Origin: Ophiobolus disseminans
Lineage: Eukaryota > Ascomycota > Dothideomycetes > Pleosporales > Phaeosphaeriaceae
DNA: 64,000 nt
Reading direction: 5' to 3'
NCBI GenBank assembly: GCA_010093685.1
Contig: MU006217.1
Location: 644,911-708,910 of the forward strand
Part shown: positions 21,860 to 32,010 of the stretch, piece after piece
Layout: each line of letters begins with the position of its first letter
How positions within the stretch are numbered: the stretch's first letter is position 1
Translations under genes and position numbers: made by a program
The notes under the pieces: generated by a model
The model's database searches: none
Told to the model about the DNA's origin: nothing
What the model saw: only the letters and a program-made list of their open reading frames with translations

Positions 21860-23429
21860 GTTTACTCTCCAATCGAAATCCTGTCCTATCTTGAAAGTCC
21901 TGACCAGGTAATGTTAGAGTTCAAGTGTCGGTTCCAACGTCTCCAGAATATATTCGCAATTTCGGTGCAGGAAATGTGTGTAACTCGGCAGCTTGTTGTA
22001 GCGCTTTGTCGTCGCGTCGTACGAAGCTGTGCGGACGCCAGCGGAACAGTGACGCAACAGTTTGCTAACAATAGGGCAATTAACTCGGACCGACCCACAT
22101 TCCACGCAGGAACACGGAATGAAGCAACGTTCGAGTAATAGCCGATTGTCAAACGTGGAGACAAAAATTTGTCATCCTGAGGTCTGCTCCTGCTTTTTAA
22201 TGTATCGGAATACGCGTATTCTTTGTTGTCGCAAAGCGGGGCTGAGTTCTAAAGTCTATGCTGCGCTTACTACGCCCCGCCAACCTCTTGCGTAAGCCTA
22301 CGCTTTCCTTCTGTTGCATAGCCTGATGTTTCGAGAAATTGAGCAATACTTGCGACTGGCGACTGCGCTTCGGCTCCGTCGACTTGATATACGCCATTGC
22401 AGCATGGATATTGAAGTTGGCTGTGTCTTGCTGTAAGTTTCGTCCGACCGAACGCAAAACCGAATGCGACTGCGAGGAGGTATTCGGGTCCGAATCAGCG
22501 TATGGTCGAGAGACACGTTGATGGTCCTCGGTGGTCCTGCTTTCCTCCTCGTTCGCCAATGATCGATGACAGACCATGTTAGATGCTGCCGTCGGCTGGT
22601 ATGACTTATGTCCGACACTGGGTTCATTTTAAGGAAGGACTCGAGAGCGTCGGCTTGCTGCTCAACCTATTACAGGTATGCGTCGAGTGGGTTGTCTACA
22701 ATGAGCGCTAGTAAATGACACTCTGAGTTTGTAGCTCAACGATAAAGGTCGGAGCTGTGTGGTCTTACCCGGAGTAAGCGTGTCGTACCGCTCCTGATCA
22801 CGGAATTGTCTCAGGACGAATGTACCGGCCAGATTTACCAGAAAGCAACGGTTGAGGGCGAGGAGCATCAGATATGGCTGTCTGTGTCTTGCACTATGGG
22901 CTCGGTTTTGACACCAGCTTTTCCCAGACGTTAAAATGTGGTTGGGTTGGGTCCACTCTTACGAAGAAGGAGTTCATGGGCAGGCGGAAGCAATTCCGCT
23001 TCGGTACATGCACGACGGTTCCTCAGCATTACGTGTTAAACACCTTACTTTTGAACAGAACAGCTGTATATGAGTGAAATACCCCTGAGCTAGAAGGGAG
23101 TACGAAGCCAGCAGTGAACACATTGCATCAACCCACGAATACAAGCTTTGGTGGCTTCATTGAACGGCCATCGTGACCTCAGCCTCAGGGTCCAGACGGG
23201 CTAACCAGGACCAACAAAGTCTAGGCAGGTACGACCCCACGCGACGAATCGCGAAACTGCGGTGAGGATCAACAATCCCTGCATGCCCCTCCAAAATATA
23301 TCCAGTCGCAAGTCCACGGCTGCTCTCTTGCTTCATTCACATACACCTGTTTCACTCTTGAGACCTCAATTGGGTACTTTGATTCACAAGTTTAGCTTCA
23401 AGACACCACACAACCACACATCTTTCACA
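21860..23429. other. Intergenic region upstream of phosphomannomutase
   Basis: 1.57 kb. Overlapping minus-strand ORFs of about 110-125 codons (22197-22627) have low-quality, Arg/Ser-rich translations and look random. No repeat or RNA gene was recognised; the last 150 nt are the probable PMM promoter and leader. Confidence 0.45.
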
Positions 23430-24424
23430 ATGGCTGCCGCAGTATCGGTATACCCACCGCTCGAAAGCCGCCCGGTCAAGAACACTGTCGTCCTCTTCGA
23501 TGTCGACGACACGCTCACAAAGCCTCGTCAGGTATGTCAGTACTTTTTCGTTAAGGATTGGCCTCGGATTTATAGTCGTTTCATTGCGGACGATGTCTGC
23601 TAACACCAGCAATAGTTGGTTAAGCCTGAGATGCTCCAGCTGCTCTCAGAGCTCCGTCACAAGGTCGCCATTGGCTTCGTGGGTGGCTCAAACCTCGTAA
23701 AGCAGCAAGAGCAGCTTGCGACTCCCGACATCAACGTCACCTCCCTCTTCGACTTCTGCTTCGCCGAGAACGGACTTACCGCATACCGGTTAGGCGAGGA
23801 GCTGCCTAGCCAGAGCTTCATATCGTGGCTTGGCCAGGAGAAGTACAACAAGCTCGTGAGATGGTACGTCGAGCTCTCAATTTGATGGAAGCAACGTTGC
23901 GAGCACTATGTCTATTGCAGCACACAGGCGACCGCTAATAAATGTCACGTAGGATCCTGCACTACATCGCCGACCTCGACATCCCGATCAAGCGCGGCAC
24001 CTTCGTCGAGTTCCGCAACGGCATGATCAACGTATCCCCCATCGGCCGTAACGCCTCAGTCGAAGAGCGCAACGACTACCAAGCCTACGACATCGAGCAC
24101 GACATCCGACCCACCATGGTCGCAAAGCTCAAGGAGGCGTTCCCCGACCTCGGTCTCACATACTCCATTGGCGGACAAATCTCCTTCGACGTGTTCCCCA
24201 CCGGCTGGGACAAGACATACTGCCTGAAGCACGTGGCGGAAGAGAAGGGACGAAGTGGTGCAGTGTACGACAAGATCCACTTCTTCGGCGACAAGGCGTA
24301 CCCGGGTGGTAATGATTGGGAGATCTACAGCGATGACCGGACCATTGGACACAAGGTCAAGAATCCGGAGGATACCTATGCGCAGCTACAGGAGCTGCTG
24401 AAGAGCTTCCAGCACGAGGCATAG
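23430..24424 (+). CDS. SEC53: Phosphomannomutase
   Basis: Converts mannose-6-phosphate to mannose-1-phosphate in the cytosol, feeding GDP-mannose for N-glycosylation, O-mannosylation and GPI anchors. Three exons (23430-23531, 23616-23863, 23953-24424; introns 84 and 89 nt) encode 273 residues, close to the yeast enzyme. The HAD-type catalytic motif is LFDVDDTLT with the nucleophile and acid/base aspartates. The cap region has VGGSNLVKQQEQL and FCFAENGLTAY; FRNGMINVSPIGR and YSIGGQISFDVFP are sugar-phosphate contacts; FFGDKAYPGGNDWEI holds the Mg-binding acidic residues. The second intron splits a Trp codon (VRW-ILHYIADLDIPIKRG). Confidence 0.96.
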
Positions 24425-24707
24425 ATCGGCGGACTTTTAGATGGTGTGGATGCGATGTGATTGGAAAAGCATGTTATATACTACCAGCATGCTTGTACAA
24501 GATCTTTTCAACCTTGTCCATTACATGTTATAAACATGCCGTCTCCATATGAAGTGACACAGTGCATCCTCATGTCATTATATTTCAAACATTGGTAGGA
24601 GTGGATAGATTTCACAACATCGTAAACCAAATATCGCTCTAACGCTGGAACATGATCCATTTATGCAACCCAGCAAAACAAAAATGGTACACTATCCTGC
24701 TCAACAC

Positions 24708-27290
24708 TCAATCCAAGACCCCGACCGTCTCAGCCATCCGCTTCCACTTCCCCTTCCTTAGCGCCGCCGGCATGCCCATCAGCAACTCGCGCATTGCATC
24801 TTTGTCGTACGTCAGACGCTCAAGCGTGACGGCCTGCATTATATACCCCCAAACGGTAAGATGCGAGAGGGGAGGATCGCGCAAGTGGCCTGCGATGTCG
24901 TCGAGCGATAGGTGTTGGATGTGCCAGAGGTTGTAGGCTCGGAGGTGTGGGAGCGTTGCGCGGATGCCCGAGGGCGCTTTTGTTTTTGGCGATGGGACGG
25001 TAGAACGGAGGTATTCTTGTGACCAGATTTGTGCCTGTGTGTATTGTGGAGAGCGGACAGTCTCGTCGGCTGGGACTGTAAGGGGTTGGAAGGTGAGTGG
25101 TGACACTGCGGTGGGGTCCTCGGATTCGGGACTAACGGGACTGTCGTCGGACATTTCCACATCGTTGTCTTTGCGGCTTGGTCTTTTGAGATAGGTATGG
25201 TGATTACCTCCAGATGCAGTTACGGTCGTAGCGGAAGTTGCGAAGTCTCTGAGCTTTCCTTCGGTATCGAGGTCCATTACCTGCAACGCCTCCTCGAGCT
25301 CAGGATCTGCGAACTCGTCTTCTTCGTCCGTCTGTAAACGTGGTAGACGTGTATTCGATGTAGCAGCATCCGCATTGTCCTCCACTGTGCGAGCAGAATG
25401 CTGGAAAATTGGGGCCGAGTCGGAAACGCTAGACTTCGCCTCAGGCTCTTGCGGGAGGACTGGATACCCAGGATCAGGACCCTTTAGCCAAGGGAGATTG
25501 ACTCTGCCTATACGCTTTCGAGATCGAGTACTACCACTGTCTGCGAGACCCGGGAGAGTCACTTGTTCTGGGCTGGTGTCGACCAAATCTTCAAGCTCAT
25601 GAGTGTTCACCAACTCTTCTGGTGCTGTCTCATATCCGTCTTCTTCCTCCGCATCTTCTGCCTCCTGCTCGACTGCAGAACAGGTTTCCTCAGCAGAAGC
25701 GTTCCCAACATCCTTCACCTTCCTAGTGACTTTCTTCTTCGTGGGCAATCTTGGTTTCGGCTTGGCATCGTAGTCGCAGAGTCCCCGGGTAGGAGGCGTG
25801 GGCCGCAGCTGCTTCCTCTTCCACTCGAGCATGTGGTACAGTCTAAAACCAGCGTACGCATCAGCGGCAGCGTAATGGATCTGTGGTAGATCTAAAACCT
25901 TACTCCAGTTGCTTTGTCGTACGCTTGCAGTATTCTCTGGATCATCGTCAAGCTGTTCGCCTTTGTACAAAGGCAACTGAAGATGTTGATGCACCTGCGC
26001 AGCTAGGCCTGCAAGTTTGTTTCCAATCTTATCCAGAGGCTTCGTCGCGTGGAACTCAACTAGATTATGCAGTCGACTCAATTCGAAAACACCCTGGGAC
26101 TGGACATTAAGATACTTCTGAAGCCTGCTAAAATCGCCTTTCACGGCCACACCAACCTTGTAAATGTCCGGAGATTCCAGAATGGCCTTCACAGTTGGTG
26201 GCATCAACTCTTCAGCCGTGGTTCCCTCGAACAGAGAGATGTGGAAGAGAGCAATTCGATTTTCGCAAGCAAGCTGAATCAGAGACGCGTTCTCCTTGAT
26301 GGACGTGCATTTCAGGTGAGGCCTCCACTCGAAGTCAGGTTTCCACTCGATGTCGAAGCCCAGAACCTCTTCGTCTACGAAGTGTTGTGCAACGCGCTCT
26401 GCAACATCCATGGACCGACAATAGTGGACCACTGGCGGCTGACCTTCGGGTCCACGATATAGCTTGGTACTCCAGAAGCTGGCGCGCGTGTTCGGGGAAG
26501 CTTGCATCGCGGCGCGCAAGACACCTTCGGGAATTTGATAGTCGAGATCGGTGTGTTCTTCTATCTCTTCATCTTGTTCTTCAACATCTTGTGATTCCTC
26601 ATCCTGTTCGTTTTCAACAACTTGAGCTTCCGCATCCTCTTCTGAAGCATTGCTGTCTTTTGCTTGACTTGGCACGTAGTCAGAGTCACTAGCTGGTTCC
26701 ATTGTGTTGTTGTTTTGCGATGCAGGTTCGTTGTTGAGGAGAGCTTTTTGTTCTGTGAGCTGTGCCCCTTCAGCTTCAGTCTGCCCAGGGCTTTCGCGTT
26801 TGGTGTCTCCATTCAAGACAGGAGGTTCGATGGCGTGAAGCGGGGGTGCGGATTCAACGTCGGCCACTCTTGCCATCGTGTGTTGCGCTTCCCTGCGAAC
26901 CGTTGGCGTGAAGCGCAAAGCCTTCGCGTCGCCTCTCAATTGCATGTTTTGTAGTGCGCCGCTGAGGACCGCCTCAAGGTCTCCATCGTCTCGAGCTTCT
27001 GGCTCCTTTGCGTGAGACGCTGGTTCCACTTGTCCTTGACCACTTAGAACTGCGCCATGGACTGCTTGCGATATTTGCGACGGGGGTTGCGGTGACAGCA
27101 GAGTCGACCCGCCTTTCATCGCATTTGCGCTGCTGTGGCGAGCAGATACCGGTCGTCCTCGCTTCCATCTGGAGCCCGAATTTGGAGATGTGGGCGACTT
27201 CGGTGGAGGGGTAGTGGTGTGCATGGCGCGAAAGAAGGGCCCCGCCAGACGGAGTGAGGGTGTTCGAGATATACTGGAGCCCATCAGCAT
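24708..27290 (-). CDS. WRN-type 3'-5' exonuclease with C-terminal HTH
   Basis: An intronless 860-residue protein with a DEDDy exonuclease domain (about residues 290-490): motif I GFDIEWKPD, motif II VGVAVKGDFSRL, and motif III HYAAADAYAGFRLY with the catalytic Tyr context. There is no helicase domain. The C-terminus (about 785-830, AYNLWHIQHLSLDDIAGHL) resembles the helix-turn-helix found at the end of RecQ/WRN proteins. The N-terminus SSISRTPSLRLAGPFFRAM is Arg/Ser-rich without acids and looks like a mitochondrial targeting sequence, with Met27284 or Met27290 as start. Long acidic disordered stretches (about 190-280 and 500-750) separate the parts. Roles in mitochondrial or nuclear DNA repair are inferred. 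Confidence 0.85.
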   Translation of the reverse strand: MLMGSSISRTPSLRLAGPFFRAMHTTTPPPKSPTSPNSGSRWKRGRPVSARHSSANAMKGGSTLLSPQPPSQISQAVHGAVLSGQGQVEPASHAKEPEARDDGDLEAVLSGALQNMQLRGDAKALRFTPTVRREAQHTMARVADVESAPPLHAIEPPVLNGDTKRESPGQTEAEGAQLTEQKALLNNEPASQNNNTMEPASDSDYVPSQAKDSNASEEDAEAQVVENEQDEESQDVEEQDEEIEEHTDLDYQIPEGVLRAAMQASPNTRASFWSTKLYRGPEGQPPVVHYCRSMDVAERVAQHFVDEEVLGFDIEWKPDFEWRPHLKCTSIKENASLIQLACENRIALFHISLFEGTTAEELMPPTVKAILESPDIYKVGVAVKGDFSRLQKYLNVQSQGVFELSRLHNLVEFHATKPLDKIGNKLAGLAAQVHQHLQLPLYKGEQLDDDPENTASVRQSNWSKVLDLPQIHYAAADAYAGFRLYHMLEWKRKQLRPTPPTRGLCDYDAKPKPRLPTKKKVTRKVKDVGNASAEETCSAVEQEAEDAEEEDGYETAPEELVNTHELEDLVDTSPEQVTLPGLADSGSTRSRKRIGRVNLPWLKGPDPGYPVLPQEPEAKSSVSDSAPIFQHSARTVEDNADAATSNTRLPRLQTDEEDEFADPELEEALQVMDLDTEGKLRDFATSATTVTASGGNHHTYLKRPSRKDNDVEMSDDSPVSPESEDPTAVSPLTFQPLTVPADETVRSPQYTQAQIWSQEYLRSTVPSPKTKAPSGIRATLPHLRAYNLWHIQHLSLDDIAGHLRDPPLSHLTVWGYIMQAVTLERLTYDKDAMRELLMGMPAALRKGKWKRMAETVGVLD

Positions 27291-27688
27291 GTGTTTGCAT
27301 CTAGTTGAGAAGGTGATTCACGTTGGTTGACAGGTACGCGTGTGCACACTGTCGGCAGCTCTCTCATCGCAGGCGCGTCGACGGAGGTACGACGCGCTTG
27401 AGAGGGAGGCGCGTCGGCTGAAAAGCATCACACTCCATGGTAGTGCTTTCGCTAGGCACTCGACAAGCACGATAGGCTGGGAGATGCTGCGTACGGGCAG
27501 TGCGATGTCTGCCTGGTGAATGATGGCGGCTAGACCCTGGCATTCGCGAAATCAGTTGTTAGCGCGTCATGGCTTGCTGATCACATGCGCCAAGATATCA
27601 ACCCATCGACAACCTCGAGTACTCATTTGCGCCCATACACATAGGCAGCTCGAATTCACCTCCCACGCGACCCGAACATCTAGTCAAA
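27291..27688. promoter_or_regulatory. Bidirectional promoter, exonuclease gene / LSM5
   Basis: 398 nt between two divergent genes; no specific element was identified. Confidence 0.45.
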
Positions 27689-28198
27689 ATGACGCTAGAG
27701 AACCTGCTTCCCCTCGGTATGGAGGACGCTCCAAGGGCATACCATTGCTAACAACCTCACAGAGCTCATCGACAAGTGTGTCGGTTCACAGATATGGGTC
27801 ATCATGAACGGTGGAAAGGGTATGCTAGTCTAGCCTAGGAGTGAGGCTTGAATTAACATGTGCCAGAGTTCACTGGCAAACTCGTTGGCTTTGACGATTA
27901 TGTCAGTATGTACAGCCCGGTCGATAGTTGAGATTTGTGCTAATCACGTGGCAGACATGGTGCTTGAAGATGTGACCGAGATGTACGTTGCGACTACAGA
28001 TCTAAGATTACTGGCGGGTACTAAATTGGATTCTAGTGACCCTGCTGAGGGCAACGTGAAGCTGCCTAAGATTCTGCTTAATGGCAACAACATCTGCATG
28101 GTATAGTTCACACTACTTCTGAAATCCCTGAACAAGTTTCTGACAACTAATAGATGGTGCCTGGTGGAGATGGCCAAACAATTCTCGAAGATGAGTAG
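27689..28198 (+). CDS. LSM5: U6 snRNA-associated Sm-like protein LSm5
   Basis: A subunit of the Lsm1-7 (mRNA decay) and Lsm2-8 (U6 snRNA) rings. It is built from six exons (27689-27716, 27763-27819, 27867-27905, 27955-27982, 28037-28100, 28154-28198) with five introns of 46-54 nt; they give 86 residues. The joined protein starts MTLENLLPLELIDKCVGSQ, then the Sm1 motif GGKEFTGKLVGFDDYVNMV with LEDVTE, then Sm2 KILLNGNNICMMVPGG and the end GQTILEDE. The LLPLELIDKC, DDYVNMVLEDVTE and ILLNGNNI blocks are diagnostic for LSm5. No exon exceeds 64 nt, so no unspliced ORF reveals this gene. Confidence 0.95.
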
Positions 28199-30285
28199 GA
28201 CGAGAAACAGGCGTTTTACGTCAATCACGCATGTGCACGGCAGCGTCATCATCGGCGCAAGACGACATTTGGGCGATACAACCACCACGACAGCGAGCCA
28301 TGCACGCCGCTTGAATGGTACACCGGCAGAGTGCGACGTCTGCAATGTGACAGACATCCTAGCCATGACGGATCGGTAGCATATGTCATGGGGACATGCA
28401 CGATTTCAAATGACACAACCATTCACGTGACATGGTTTTCAGACCCACCAAATGAGCGACTTGCCGCCCTGTTACGCGAACCGTCAAGCAGGCTTTTGTT
28501 CTGTGGCACAGGTCGATGTTCATTCAGGCACCAACTAATCACAATAACTAGTGACGCTCCTGAAAGTACAGATGCGCTCACCATTGCGACACGTTTAATG
28601 CAAGGTCTGGTACGCTAAACGACCGGGCAGGTCCAGGCGCAGCAGTGCATTCAGGATTGCCATCTGATGTCAGATGGCATTCTTCATATCCGCATCCCCT
28701 GGTCTTGGTCACTGTCGATGATGCGGTGCAAACCTCGACACATGCAGACCTGATTGCGATTCGCGAGCCCCACTCTCCGCTCCGCCCCCACCGTCGAAAC
28801 GAAGCCGACGTAGTTGCTGCCCAGATCTCCTCTCCACCCTGCCCGACATGGGCTGCAATGCGCCCAACCGTGGCTATCTGCGCCTTGACGTCCGCCAAAA
28901 TGACAGCGCAGCTATGCTCGCTAAGGTCCGGTCGCCGAACTGGTGGTTACAGCAACGTGCTGGAGGCTACTGCAACGCATCGCGGATCGAAAGCCCGCCT
29001 CTAGTCTCGCTTAACCGGGCACTGTCACGGCCATGTCAGTGTGATGCCAGCGGCCTGCGTCTTTAGATAGCACTGCCCGCGGATGGCTTTGTGGTCTGTG
29101 AAATCATGTTGAAATGACCGCATAGCCGGGTGCCACACGATGTCTCCCTCGTCTTGTCAAAGTAGTGATGAGCGTCATCGAGGCCCCTACGCTTCGGGCG
29201 TGTCTTCGGTGATATCGAGCACTGCCGGGCCTCGTGCCAAACGAGTCTAGCCGGCGCTCATGCCCTGCGTCTGATGGCCTGCCAACGGTCGATTCGCGTC
29301 TTTGTTTGCGATGTTCTGCGAACATGTCCCACGGCCCCTCGAGCATCAAGGCGAATCATACGATTGGAGGGATGTCTTCCGCACACGCCATTGAGTTCTT
29401 CTGGGTCGTGCACCGCCTTGGCTTCGTAGAAATTTGGTCCCCTGCTCTCCTCTGCGCCTGCCGATCCAGCTCTGACCTCGTTGTGCCCGTCGCACCCAAC
29501 CGTTCCGCATCCATCTCATCGTCTCGACGCTCCCCTCTCGACCCCAACCTGCAACCATGCTACTTTCTCTCCTGATGCCCACTATGTTTGCGCCGAGTCT
29601 CATCTTCTAGGCTTATCCCAGACCCATAGACTCGTGGCGCCCAACATCCGTCTGCCTCACCGCTGTGAACCGCGCTCAAGTTACTCACTTGCGCTTTCGC
29701 CCGTGGACGCGCCAAATGCTCGCAAGTCGTCGTCTGACTCTTGTTGGCCGTCGTCCTAGTCGTGCCTAACAAGCCTTGCGTCGCCTTTGCCGTGGGCCCA
29801 GCCGAACACTCACAAATACACCTCGCCGGTAGCAGCGTAATTACAGATTTCTGCTGAATCGGTCCGTGGACCCACCCCTTCCTTCTCCCACGTTACGTCC
29901 CACCGTCGATGGATCACCGCTAGCCGACCTCTACTCCACCGTTTATTCTTCTTGCGCGCCTGCGCCCTGCAACACTTGATCCATACCCGATTTTCGTTAC
30001 GAGGCGGACTCCGCCACCCATAGCATTGCCGCACCAATCAGTGCTGCTGACGAGTTTTTTACGATTTCCTATTTCATCCTCGCGCCTGTAAACTATCCCG
30101 ACCATACACAACGGTACACCGTCCGAAACCGTTGCCACTGGTGGTCCATCATTCTGACCAGATCCCCGTTCATACTTTTTGTACTGGTGGCCCGATCTAG
30201 CACCACCTCCATACACTCACCGGCTTATCGATACCGGCTACCGCCTCTACTACACCTTTCCACAGTTGCTTTGGCATTCTTCTAT
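28199..30285. promoter_or_regulatory. 2.1 kb promoter/leader of SAM-HMG gene
   Basis: No supportable protein gene on either strand. A perfect 10-bp inverted repeat lies at 28658-28679. From about 29400 to 30280 the plus strand is strongly C/T-rich with many short ORFs, as expected for a long 5' leader of a regulatory gene. No tRNA or repeat family was recognised. Confidence 0.45.
28658..28679. repeat. 22-bp palindrome
   Basis: tgccatctga, a two-base spacer, then its exact reverse complement. It could be a binding site for a dimeric factor or a chance palindrome. Confidence 0.8.
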
Positions 30286-32010
30286 ATGAGCGACTTGAGA
30301 CAACAGCTGGCGCGATTGGGATTATCCCAGTACTTCGAGGTGTTCACCGCGGAGGGCTTCGATACCTGGGAGACCGTGCTCGACATCACCGAATCTGATC
30401 TGTATGTCAATCTTCCAAGCTCATAATTAACAAAGCTCACTCCTTATTAGGAGTCTACTTAACGTCAAGCTTGGCCACAGGAGGGTATGTATTTCCTGTG
30501 TCCAGCAATGCCATGCGAGCTGTGCTAAGGCAGTAACAGAAACTTCAAAGAGCTATTGCAGAGTCGCGTGGTCAAACCACCGATCGACCGTTACCAATCA
30601 CGTTGGGCACAGTTACAAGCGCCGCGGATCCTCACCGTAGCGGGGACGAGTCTGCCCCTGAATATAAGGGCAAGCAAGGAGAAGCATCTGCCGCCGGTGC
30701 CAATACTACTGGCACTGGCGCTGGCAGAAGCACCAAACGCAAATACCGAAGACACCCAAAAGTCCGTTTAGCCCTTCCGATTTGCACACACTGCAATCTG
30801 ACATTGCTTAGCCAGACGAGCACGCGCCAGAACGACCCCCGTCTGCTTATGTTATCTTCTCCAACCGTCAGTATTATTTGCGCATGCACTCAACTTAACT
30901 AACGGCCCCGCAGACATAAGGGAGACCTTGAAGGGCCTAGACTTGTCCTTCACGGAGATTGCCAAGGTTGTAGGAGAAAAATGGCAAGTGCTTCCCCCCA
31001 AAGACCGAGAAGCACACGAACAGCAAGCCAATGGTGCAAAAGAGAAGTACTACGCGGAATTAGCTGACTACAAGAAAACGCCGCAGTATGAAGTCTATCA
31101 GAGGTATCTTGAAGATTTCAAAGTCAAGCATGCTGTACCTACCAAGGGTCAGTTCTCTCATTATAGTTCTATCAGTAGAGTTGAATTGACCAGGACAGAA
31201 GGTAAACGATCAAAGTTGGAAACAGAAACCAGCACATCCACTCGAAGCAGCAGTCACGACCTGCATGAACGCGCAGCGAACAGGAGGCTCAGCTCAGTCC
31301 AACCAGACATGTCTACAGTAGGCTCTCAAGCGTCCGAATCGAGCCCACCTGTTGGCCCTGCCCGACTTCCCGCTGGCCCTTCTTTCGCGTCCAAACCTAC
31401 GTCTCCTGCTTCATATCCCTTGTCTACAATGAATTCTCCGAGGACCAACGATCCCTACTCGCCTCTTTCTGCTTCACCACGAACTTCAGTATTCGATCCG
31501 AGTTCCATCCATCCTGTCAGAGATCCAAGAGGGATTACAGATCCGCACTATTCATACTCTACTTCCGCGTATCCATCATCATCAAGCCAGCTTGGACCTG
31601 GGACGTCACCTGCGCATCCATTTGCTCTACATCTTCAAAGTCCGTTGGACCTTCCTTCGAGGCGATCCGTACGCGATCCTTCTGCTAGGCTTCCTCCGCT
31701 TACTCACGACGATACTACTTGGTCATCCGAAAGCGGACATAGTGGTAGTGGGTATAACATCCCCTCACTGGGGAGCATTGGGACCCTGATTCCCTTGGAT
31801 TCGGTTAAAACGATGCGAACACTACCACAACCAATACCCAGTATCGGTCCTACACCTTCACCGCTTGATCGTCCACCACCTCCCTTACACCTAGTGCCCC
31901 AACAACCCGATTATCGTACACAAGGTTCTCTAGCTGTATTAGCAAGAGCTGGAGAGTTAGCGTCCAGAGCCGCGGATGAAGAAGCAATGGATGTTGAGGA
32001 AGGACCCTGA
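30286..32010 (+). CDS. SAM + HMG-box transcriptional regulator
   Basis: Six exons (30286-30401, 30451-30484, 30540-30761, 30812-30866, 30914-31147, 31199-32010) encode 490 residues. An N-terminal SAM-like domain (MSDLRQQLARLGLSQYFEV...LNVKLGHRRKLQRAI, about 1-60) is followed by a basic linker (STKRKYRRHPK) and an HMG box (about 130-200: RPPSAYVIFSNHIRETLKG, VVGEKWQVLPPKDREAHE, KEKYYAELADYKKT). The remaining 280 residues are Ser/Pro-rich and probably a regulatory tail. Four of the introns have no coding alternative; the fifth (31148-31198, 51 nt, gtcagt...gacag) is stop-free in frame. SAM-HMG proteins of filamentous ascomycetes are linked to sexual development, but I cannot name an orthologue. 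The 2 kb leader suggests tight regulation. Confidence 0.83.

Noticed and set aside
22197..22627. Two overlapping minus-strand ORFs of 109-126 codons
   Set aside because: Arg/Ser-rich translations in competing frames, with no domain or splice support.
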